A stretch of DNA of 64,000 nucleotides, from positions 62,001 through 126,000 of the forward strand of contig CACVBU010000148.1 in the NCBI GenBank assembly GCA_902728285.1. The letters run 5' to 3'. The position numbers were made by a program, and so were the translations under genes. The notes under the pieces were generated by a model. It was not told the DNA's origin and did not search any database. It was given only the letters and a program-made list of their open reading frames with translations. Shown piece by piece: positions 12,401 to 24,400 of this stretch (positions are counted from its first letter, which is position 1; each line of letters starts with the position of its first letter). This DNA comes from Clytia hemisphaerica (lineage: Eukaryota; Cnidaria; Hydrozoa; Leptothecata; Clytiidae).

Positions 12401-15400
12401 TCGTTACTTTTAAAGAGAATGTGTACGTCATTTTACATATTTAAATTGTTTTTTTTAATATGATAAAAACAAAGAGTTGCACTATTCTTAACGGCTACGG
12501 CTACTTTCAATTAATAAGGTACAAATGTTCGGACGACAGCGGATTTGCTGGTCTGTTGCCAAATCTTGTTCTAAATAATATTCCTTATAAGGTCAAGCAG
12601 ATCAATATGATTTTAAATAAAATCTTCCTTCCAAAAAGTTAATTCAAAATTGTATGCAGATCGCAGAAATTTGGAGCTTAGGATAACTGTATTATGTTTG
12701 GAAACTTTGTAGTTGTTCTGTTAAGAACCTTTAAAAGTATTTGAATGGGAATACCAGATGTTATATTGTGTAATAGCTGCTTGTAGTTCGAAATGATGGT
12801 ATCTAATACAGCACTGAGGCTAAAAGGCATCTTTTTTTATAGAGATTAAGATTTGATGTAATGCATCGAGAGCACAGCTAATTAGAGTCGATATTTTACG
12901 TGGATAGCCCAGTAATCTAGGACTTTTAGGCAGTCTTTCGATTGTTTTCAATGGCCAGCCGACCGAACCCCTGGTTTGAGACGCTGACGCCGTTGACCAC
13001 CGCCATCGCGCTCATAGCTAGTTTTACAGAATACTTGTGATATAGACCCGTTAATCGTTAGGCAAAGTAACAAAACACTGTAATGACTTATTTGTGAGTA
13101 CCACTTTAAAGTTTTTAAAACTTTGTAAGAGGGTAATTGTTTTAATAGGGATCTCAAATTAAGATTATAAGTTATTACCTTGAATAGGGGGAGAAGATGG
13201 TGCTATTGGCCAATGATCTGGAGTAATTTTTGGCTTCACAGCATACCCATCACAAAGAATTTCAACACTGTCTTGAAGTGACTAAAAAATAAAATAAGCT
13301 TCATGTGAATGGATATGCTAAATTTAAAGAATTTAATAGACCTTTTCGTAAATTACGTCACGAGGATCACTTGCCTCGTTTTGAAATTATTACCAAGGTG
13401 ATTAGCTCCCAGCGGATATGATTGAAAATACTTTCTATTCATAAAAAAATTATTTAATGTCTCAAGGGACATAATCACCATGGCAACTGTTTGAATACAA
13501 GGCAAGTTATGTTCGCTACGTAATTTATGAAAAGGTCTATTTGCCTACTTTTAAAATTTTCCACCACCGATTGGTTGGAGGTTTAACATAATATCAATAT
13601 CCGATTATCTTAGTAACCTCTCATAGAAAACTCTGTACTGCATGCATAGGTAACTTCTTCATAGGTCCCCTAAGTGAAAAGGGGTTTGAGCTGTGTTATC
13701 ATGGTTATGCCAATTAGTTTCACATTGATTTAGTATGATGGACCCACAATGGGTTCAATCACTGGCTGAGTCATAACTGGACTCCAAAAAAGTACTTGAT
13801 AACTCTTTGCTTAATGCTCATCAAATAAAAAGAAAGAACCTGCAGTACAGAACTTTCAACTACTATGTAAGAAGATTTTACCTCAAGAATGACGTTATAG
13901 TCATTGGTCAGCTTTTGTATCCTATTGAAGGTAGCCAAAAGTTCAATTGGGATGGAACCATCTGGTCGCATCTAAAAAATAAAACAGTTGCAGTGAATCT
14001 ACTCAGAAATTCATGCGCTATTGAAATTATATCCAGTGAATTTAATAATTTTAAATATTTAAAAAATCGAGTTTTGGGATCGAAATTTAGCAAAAAAAAT
14101 TATTTTGCGGCCGGCCGGGTGAGTGTTTTTTTCGTCACCCAGTGGACCGGAAACAAAAAAAAATTTCGGGTTCGCCTAGGTGTTATACTTTAATGATTGA
14201 GTGCCAAAAACTTAAAAAATGTGAGACATGAGACTTCACCTTTATTTCATCTATTCTATAGGTATATTCACCTATTCACCTATTTCCCTTGTGTAAGCCA
14301 CATTTTTGCCCAATTAACAAACTGTAAGCCACAAATCAGTGCTGCGAATGAAAAATTTAGCCATTTGCTGGCAATGCTGAAAAGAAGGTATATTTCTGAC
14401 TATTTCCATTATTGAGAACTCAGCCTTCAAAATTTCTTGGTAGAGTAAGCCACATGACCAGTAAGCCACATTTTTTGCCCATACTTCATTTGCTTGTAAC
14501 TCCCCTTTAAGTAAGCCACAAAAATTCGCCCTTTAAGCAATGGATAGCTAATTTCCTCAGCTTAACCATCAAAGCGATCCTAAGTGTAATTTTCCCAAGT
14601 TATGGTCAATTTAGTGGCTGACAGTAAAAATGTCGCAAAACAGGGGTTTATTTTTGATTGGAATCTACCAATCATTCACCTGATTTAAATCTTCTGAATA
14701 TTAAAACTTTAAGATTGCTTTCAAATTGGACAAAAAATGAAAATAATTATCAAAGTTGCGCAAGCACTTTTTTATTTTCTGGTTTGTGGACATTTAACTT
14801 TTCTTACTTTTTTGATACAAAACCTAACTTAAACTGTCAACCAGAAATTAAAAAGTTCTTGCCTTAAAAAGACATTTACCCTTTGTCGTAGATAAAAATC
14901 GCCAATTAGATTATCTTCAGAAAAGTAATACTCCCTAAAAAGGAAAATTTTGTTGATACATTCAGACCTAAATTTTTTCAGTGAAAAAAAAAAACACAAG
15001 ATAGATGCTGATAAGACCTACCTACATAATAAAAAAAAAAGTAGTCAAAAACATGCTGAATGACGATGGAAATGCTCAAAAAAGAAAGGAAAGATAACAG
15101 CATAGCACAGAGATGTGTAAGCATGAAAACATGAAGAAACTTGCTTTACGTTTTAGAGGAGCCCCATATACAAAAAATCTCAGACATAATGCACTTTCAG
15201 TTTTCTTGTGATACTTACACTTGTTTCTTGATCATATCTTTAAGTACAACTGTGTCTACTGGCCCTGGAGGCGATACTGGTGGTGCACCACTAGACAGTT
15301 GCTGATCTGCTGGAAAATACATGTATTGCTGAGGAATGTAAAGTCCATCAGGAGTTACATAAAATCCCTCTGGATCATCATATCCTGGGACATGCATTTG

Positions 15401-18400
15401 TGCCGAGCCTGAAAAGAAAAGCCATGTAATAGGTTATTGTTTCATTTATTCAAGGTCTGTTCCAAAAAGTTTTGCACTTTGCACATTTTGATACACAATT
15501 TTTGAAGGAGTTGAAAATGATAATGACAAACCAAAAAGGAGAGATAACAGCATAGTAGCATAGCATAGAATGTGTAAGCTTGAAAACATGGAAAAACTTG
15601 TTTAATGCTGGATTTCTGATGTTCCGTAGATAAGGAGCCCCACACACCAAAATGATCTTTTGGAAATCAAAACATGCTCAAAGTTTTGAGCATTCTAAAC
15701 ATAAACAATCCATTCCTTTTAAGATAACTAAACAAATTCTAATGAAGCATATATTTATACATTGTTAAGCAATTACTTTTTTATTTCCTGGTTTACAGAC
15801 ATTATGAGGAAAAGTTTTGGACAGGAGGATGGAAAAAAAATAAAAATAAAATTGATGTTTAAATTTTTATTTTTTTATTTTTTTAAATCAGAAATCGGAG
15901 GAAATAATAAAATGAAATTTGCTAAGTATCGATTTTTTAAATAAGTCTCTCTTCAACAACTCTTCTTCTTAGCACATATGCAGGAAAAATGTACTCTTAG
16001 AGTTGTTTTTTTGTGGATAGGGAAATTCCATGGGGAAGTTTCCTGACATTAAGGGAAGGATCAAAGTATTTTTACATTGGCAGAATAGGGCACAGCTGTG
16101 TTAGATCATTTCACCACCATCTCTCTTTCTCTTCTTTTTTTTTGTTTTCCTGTTTAAATAAAGGTTTTTTTATTTCTTTCTTCTTTTTTGAAGGTTGGAG
16201 GAGAAAAAGTAAATAAGGAATAAAGTAGAGATGTTAAAGTTTTTCATGCAGCAAAAATTTTTGTAAAACATCTTTTCCTCTAGATTTTAGAGAAATTTTA
16301 AATTTGATCGACGTTTTGCAGGGCCAAATACTGTATAGAATAATAATGCTATGAACTTCATTTTTATATCAAAGATTGTTCAATCTTAGAACGTCAAAAA
16401 TGAGGAAAAAAATTTGAAAATATATTTATTCAGTCAAAAAATACAGCTTAAAAATCTTTGTTCTGGTAGACTCGGGCTATTTTTGTTGTTTTTTGGTGGT
16501 TTTTGAAGTCAACTAGTGTAAACTTTCGACTGTATCTTTCGATTGAAAAAAGCTTTTTGAAAAATCTTTTAATCACTCGTGTGAAAATGACTATTATAGC
16601 ACAATTATTGAAGAAGTTCATTTTCTTCTTCTTCATTTTGAATCATAATTTTTCGAATTTTTGAATTCTCAACTTCAGTGGCTTCAAATTATTCATAGGC
16701 CCAATTGTAGATTTCAGCTAAATCCGACAATTTTTAAAGTTTCCAGGCTGCCCCAAAGTTTTAGCCTCATTTTGACGAAAAAACTTGTCCCCAGGCCCCA
16801 AAAATCAAAATGAAAAAAATACCCGCAGATATTCACCCAAGGAACAAGTGTGCAAAATTTCAGCCAAATCGAACAATTTTTGAAGTCTCTAGGCTGCCCC
16901 AAAGTTTTGGGACATACACACAGACACACAGACACACACACCGACATTCTCAGATTCTAGCTCAACTGAAGTTGAGAATATTCCACTCCTGTTTGTCTTT
17001 TCAACACGCACAAAACCGCTATCTTATTCCAATTTTATCAAAAGTTATAGCCTTTTTTGTCTCCGCTACAAATTATAGTGAGACAGACTTTAGGAACGCT
17101 GCACTAGAACGATGCGGTTTTAGCATTAGTCACTTCGTTTCAAAATAGCCTTGGATAGAGCCTGTGAAATGGAGAGTCTAGAGGCCTTGTGTTTGAAATA
17201 CATTGAGGGAACTAATTTAAAATTACTTTTTACGAAAACTAGTACACTTAATTATAAATGAAAATGACAGTAGTATTACTAGGAATTTTATCATTATTCG
17301 AGCAAGAATATGTCAATTTTTAAAAATTTTTCCTGAAAGGAGGGGCGTTTACTTGTTAAAAATAAGGGGCATATATATATGAAGTAATACAGTAATATGA
17401 AAAAATCATTAAAAAATCAAATTTTATATAATTAAATGATTACCTCTTCCTGTTGATAGGCCACCTCTTCCACCTCTGCCTCTTCCTCTGCCACGTCCAC
17501 GGCCTCTTCCTCTGTAACCACCCCTTCCTCCTCTATTCATTTCAAATTTTTCAGGCTGTGAGGCATGGTCTATTGGTATTGGTGTCCACTTTGGTTTTGG
17601 GCCTTTCCTCTTTGGTGTCCCTTTAGGAGAAGGACTTGGGGAGGGTGTTGCTGTGCCATCCTTTCGTACCTGAAATTAGCAAAATTTAAGGTGGTTTAAT
17701 TAAGATTAATCTAATTAAGATTTTAATTCTAACTATTTATGTGCCGTAAAAATTGATTAATTGAATTTTTTGCATATTTAAAAGTGCCGACTTCAAATAC
17801 ATTTCAGGTTGCGTCACTTGGAAGTGTGCGATAGCACATGCACACCTCTGCACACACCTAAAATGTCTGAGGAGTGCGATCAATCACACCCCATAAAGTT
17901 AGTTTCACAACTGAAATTTGTGCATAGCACTCCTTACCACACGCTTAAATTACTAAAAGAAAGTGTGATTGATCACACTCCTGGAATTTTGAAATGATAC
18001 AACCTGACAATTTGGCAGAAGCAAAATAGGTCAAGTTTGTGACAGCCCTTTCGCAACAAAAATATTTCAGCACTTTCCAAAATCTGGACCCCTGTATTTT
18101 GCAATGATTTTGGGCTGCTTGTGTTCATTTTGAGATAGTGTTATGAATAGTTGAACATCCGCAACGCACTGGGCTCAACTTCAGTGGCTTCAAATTATTC
18201 AAAGGCCCAATTGTAGACCCCCAGATATTCACCCAATGAACAAGTGTGCCAAATTTCAACCAAATCCGACCATTTTGGAGGCCTGTAGGCTGCTCCAAAG
18301 CTTTAGCCTCGCTTTGGCAAAAAACTTGTCCCCAGGCCGATTTTTATTTGACGTCAACTAAATCAGACGCTTTTGCAACGCTCTTCGAAAAAATGGCTAA

Positions 18401-21400
18401 AAACAAATATTATAAAGCAACTGCCACTTTCCATAAACAAGAGACTTTCAAAAAACTCCTCAAATGAAAATATTTTCAATCAAGCCAAACCTATCTACGA
18501 AGAAGCTTTAAAAGCAAGTGGTTACAAAAACATCAACTTATCATATGAAAATACCTACCAAAATACAGAAAATCGTCGATCAAGAAAGCGAAAAATTATA
18601 TGGTTCAACCCCCCGTACAACAAAATCGTCTCAACAAATGTAGGAAAAACCTTCCTAAAACTCATTGATAAACATTTTACAAAAGCAAACAAACTTTATT
18701 CAGTTTTCAACAAAAACAATGTCAAAGTGAGCTACTCTTGTACCGAAAACGTCCGTTCTATTATAAACTCCCACAATAAAAAGATTTTATTGAAACCTGA
18801 AGACAACGACCAACATTGCAACTGTCGTAATAAAAATGCATGTCCGTTACAAAACAAATGCAAAACCAAATCCATTGTATATAAATGCGAAGTTACAGCA
18901 CCTAATCATGATAAGAAATCATACCTTGGCCTTACCGAAAGAGAATTCAAGCAGCGATATAATGAACACAAGCAATCTATCAACAACGCTAAGTACAAAA
19001 ACAGCACAACCCTGTCTACGTATATTTGGGCCTTAAAAGAAAAGAATATTGCCCCGACGTTAAAATGGTCTATCCAAAAACGGGTCAAATCTTACTCTAA
19101 CACTTCCAAAATGTGCCGCCTTTGTTTACAAGAAAAATTAGAAATCCTGAGATTCGAAAACAAAGACGAATTGCTTAACAAAAGATCCGAAATCGTTTCT
19201 AAATGTCGTCACATGAATAAGTTTATGTTCAAACATTATAAAACAAAAGACTGGACATAGCTGCTCACATGGGAATTATAATTTTATTTTTTCTAATTAC
19301 TCATTAATTTTTACGACTTGTCGATTCTAGCGGTGTTTGAATTTTGAATTTTTTTCAATTAGATCAAACTTGTATCATATGTAGCTGATGATTGTAAGCA
19401 TGAAACTTTAAGTTCTACATTTTAAAAAAAGTTTTGACTCATCATTATTGTATTGCTCCTTTACGTAGAGCACTGTCTTTGGTGAAACAAACCCACCTTT
19501 ATTGCTACTAAAAACAAATAAAAACATCAAAATTCATGAAAAAAACATCAAAATGGATAAAGATCAGCTTTTCGAAGCAGCCTCGCCACCTCAAGCTTGC
19601 ACGCCGTCAGGATGTACTGAAGACGAAGACCTGGATCGCTTAACATGCAAAAAATGTAAAAGATCAGTTCATTATGAGTGCACACAGTTACCCCTGTATC
19701 AACTACAAATATTTGTGACATCCTACAACGATCTTTACTTATGCTCAAACTGCGTACGAATAACGAAAAACCTAAGAAATAAAGTGGGAAAAAACACTCA
19801 ACATATGATGCAAAATGAACTTAAAAAGAAAGACGACGTCATACAAAAACTGAACAATGAGGTCAACACCAACACAAAAACCCGTGATTCCATCAAAAAT
19901 GACCTCAAAACTTTTCTGACAGGAAAACTACAAGAGATGGAGGAAATGACAAGAAGCATGATAAAGGAGGAAATAAAGCACACAGCAGAAATAATGACGG
20001 AAACATCAAAGAAAACATACACCGAGATTACCAAGAAGCAAAAAGAAGACTTAAAATCTGCCGAAGAACAAAAACGGAAGGAAGAAAGTGAAAAGAGAGA
20101 CATAGAATCTAGAAAACTGAATATGATCGTTCACGGGTTTCTCGAATATTCAGGCCCAGATAAGGAAGAAGAAGAAAATGGGAAAGATATGACATATTTC
20201 AGTTCCGAGAACTCCTAGATGACATCAATGTTCCAGAAATCAATGTTACTCACCACAGATTAGGACACAGAAAAACTAAGAATGGCCGTCCTCTGAAAGT
20301 CACCCTGCAAAGTCAACATGACAAAGATCTTATCATGAAGAATTTACACATGCTAAAAGAAACTTGTTTCTTTCAGGTAAGTATAACGGAAGATTTCACA
20401 ATCAACGAACGAAAAAAGATCAAGGAGATGCACGAACAAGCAAAGAAACTAAAAAAAAACGATAACAATAAAGGATTCAGCTGGCTCATAAGAGGAAGCC
20501 CAAGAACAAAACTACGCCTCGTTAAAAAATTACAAAACCAAACAAAAATATCTTTAAATTACAAACCAAAGTCCTCTACAGAAGAAATCGTCAGCGATTG
20601 GGCATCAACAGATGATGATGAATGATTCCATTTTGTAAAATAGGCAGTCGAACTCTATTAGCTTTAAAGCTAGTACAGATTTGTACACTTTTTTCAACTT
20701 TAAAGAATATATACTTATGGATTATTAACCGAAAAGCCAGTCTCTGTGGCAAAATATTGACCGAGTTCGAGACGTATTGGAACGAGCGAAGCGAGGTCCA
20801 ATACGAGCGAACGAGGTCCATATTTTGCAAGAGAGACAGGCTTCTGAGGTCAATAATCCATTTATAGCCCTGCAAAAATAAAGTAATAAAAGTAATTAAC
20901 AAGTGTATTCTATTGTTTTACATCGTAGAAATTGACATTTTAATAATCATCCAATCAGTTTTCTTAAAAATGATTGACAGTTGTATTGCAGAGCTATACA
21001 TTAACATACAGGCCCCTAAAATCAAAATTTTTGAAAAATGCAAAAAGGACCCCTAGATATTCACCCAAGGAACAAGTACGAATTTTTCACCAAAACGAGG
21101 CTAAAACTTTTGGGCAGCCTGGAGACTTCAAAAAATTGTTCCATTTGGCTGATTCTAGCTCAACTGAAATTGAGAACAATAACATGCCATTCATATTAAC
21201 TTTCAAAAATTTTGCCTTTAAAGAGGTCTGAAATTTTTAAAACAACCTAAATCATGTATATAATAACCTAGCAATTGAACAAAAAACAGTCATTTTGACT
21301 TTTTTAATTGAAAAATAAGCAAATTATTCAAAGTTTTTGGTCAAAGGTTTCCTCTGTAGGAAACCCCATTAATTTGCCATGCATAAATTGTGGACTCTAT

Positions 21401-24400
21401 GGATTTTCCATGAAATTTTGCAAATAAAGCAAAACATAGCGTAGGTAGATACATAGTCATTATAAAAAACACTGGTCTGGCTATGTATTGTTTTAGCTTT
21501 ATTGTCGAATTTTCTTTTGTTATAAATAAAAGGCAAGTTGCGATTTGCATACTTTTTGATCACGTTACCAAATTCTCCTTTTGGGATTGGTCTAAATTTC
21601 AATCACATGATAAAAAAGTATGCAAAATAAAGTCGATTTGCGAACGCAAGCTCTAACTGTTAACAATAGAAAGAAACAAAAGCCTTCCAGACCGGGGTTT
21701 TTTATAATGACTATGGTAGATATGCAATATGCAATTATCTTCTATTACAAAGTCATAGTGTGCAGAGGGGTCTGAACCACCCCCATTTTAATATTTCACC
21801 CCCCCTATTTTTTAAATTTTTTGATCCCGCACCATTTACAGGGGTCCGTGCCCCCAGCATATAATTTGTACTCCCAGTATTGGGGAAGAATTTTGATGAA
21901 TGAAATATATTTTTCAGTGTGAATTCGTACCAATAGTCAATGAACTCGAAAACACTAGCAAATAAACAGTAAACTAATAATAGTTAAAAAACAAGGAAAA
22001 TAAATCTGATTCAAAACAGAGTGCAGTGAGAATAAATCAGATAAGTCGAAATTATGTGATATTAAATTTTATTGAGTTAAATCAACATATAACATAAAAA
22101 GAAAATTTTTTTAACCAAAAAGTTACCTCCCCCATTTTTATTTGACCCCCCCTGTAAGCTCCAACCCCCCATTTTAACTGGAAAATTGCCCATCCCCCCT
22201 ATAAAGCCTTCCTTGAAAACTCGGATCCCCCCCCCTTAAAAAAAGGGGGGGTTCATACTATGCAAAGGACAAAACTTATGTCAATTTTAAAATGCATATA
22301 ATAGCAGACAATAAACTATAAACAACATATACCTCCTACACTTCAAAATTTGAAAACAGAATGACGAAATAATCCACAAAAACAAAAATTGGTTCAGAAG
22401 CAAAGCTTGCAAGTCAGCAATTTTCCATCATTTATTTATTTATTTTAGGTTTGCTTCGAGTCAAGGACAAGACACATAGACGTGGACAATAATGCTTCAC
22501 ATTTGAACTATTCAATTACCTTTGTTTCTTGGGCCGAGGCATCAAGACTTGGCCAGTGTGCTTTATCTTCAAGTACAAGAGGCTAAAAGATTAACATAAA
22601 GTAATAGTTAAATCAAATCAATCAATTAAATAAATTGAAATGAATTGTCAAAGAGTGTGATACGCCTTCAAAACCAAATAACAAAATTCATTTCCTTCAA
22701 AAATTAAAACATACTACAGACTAGTGTTTCAAGCTTGCGCATTCATCCTAGATCATCTGGTAAAGGGTTACAAATGAGAAGTGTGTCATCACAAGCGATT
22801 TGAAGTACAAATGAAATGGAACGTTCTCAAGCGTTCTCGAACGTTCCATAGCATTCCTTGAATGTTCCAGAGCGTTCTTGATCGTCCCAAAACGTTCAGG
22901 AACGTTCCAGAACACTTGCGAACGATCCTTTGCGTCTAAAAGTTAATACTTAAGATTACTCAATAAGAACGTTCGGGAATGTACAGGAACGATTTGGAAC
23001 GTACAGGAACGATTGGCGAACGTTCTGCAATGTTCCTGAACGTTTTAAGACACTCCTAAGCTAGTAAATGACAGGGAACGATCAGGAACGTTCAAGAACG
23101 TTCCCTATCGTTTGTTTTGCTAGAACATTCCATTTTATTTGTATTTAAAGTTGCTTGTGCTGACACAAATGCCTAAGGGAATGAATATCTACAGAGGTCA
23201 TAAAAAGAGTATAAAAATCCATAAAAGTAATAAAAATTTCAAATTAAGTTTTATATAGTAAGTATGTGCAATTCCTTAAAAATTTCTTCCAATCCCTTTG
23301 AATAAAAGCAAGCCCATCATTTCAATCCTATAAAAGGCCAATATTCTTCCAACCCTTTGGAAAAAACAACTCAATCTAGCCCCCTGGAAAATACAAAAAA
23401 CTTCCTAAGGTACCCTGGAATTTCTTTTGGGGAACCCTGAAATAGTCATCTACCCCCCCCCCACCATGTATGGATATAAAAAAAACCCAATAGGTGAAAA
23501 TTCATTACTCTCAAGTGGGATCAAGGGGGATCAGAAATTTGAGATAGAAAAAAACAAAAATACAGGGGCGGATGGTTACTTAAAAGAAAAAATTAAACTA
23601 CTGCTGGTAAGTCAGGCAATGTGAATGTATAATAGTTTATTACCTTCAGTGCTCTTGGTGAAGTCTTTACGGGCTTTTCATCAGGAACTTCTTCAGTTTC
23701 TATAAATTATACAAATGTAAATTGAAAAAGAAGAAACTTTGCATTGAAAAGATCTGAGCAAGGTGGTCAAACTTAATGAACACTTTTCATTTTCAGAGCA
23801 GTGATTCAGTGAGAAGTCTCCACATGATTCCCGGCAGAAACAATCACAAAAAGAAAGAAAACCACTACCTATGTACATTTAGTACAAAGGGTACTGGGAA
23901 AATAACAATGTCCTAATTCCAAAACACATCCCACCTTAAAGCTTTTTGAATGTTTAGAAGTTGAAAAGTAATCAAAAATTATTCTAAAGTTTTAGTTCTT
24001 AGTTTCATGAATTTTGACTGAAAATCGATATATTATTACCCTTTTAAGGTATAAAAGTTATATTCATCTTTGCTTTCCTAAAAACTGGACAAAATATTAT
24101 TGAAATTCCTAATTCAGGAGACTGAGTATTCCTCTTTTAATGAAATTTCTCAACTTGAATATTTTTTTTTAAGTATCCAATCTTTTTCATGGAAAGAAGA
24201 AGAATCGGCATGAATTTTGCTGATGGGTCGATTATCAAATTTGCTTAATTAGACCAAACAAATAAAAAATGTATTTTCTTAAAGTGCTAAAAAGCCTCAA
24301 AAATAGACCTATCAAATTTCTATTAGTTTATTATTACCTTGTGTCAAGTGTTTTAATTGCAAGTAACGACAGAATATCTTTAAATAACAATTAGTAAAGC

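Noticed and set aside
16810-17148. 112-codon plus-strand ORF with HTQTHRHTHRHS-like text
   Set aside because: The His/Thr run comes from the CACACAGA microsatellite inside an inverted-repeat element.
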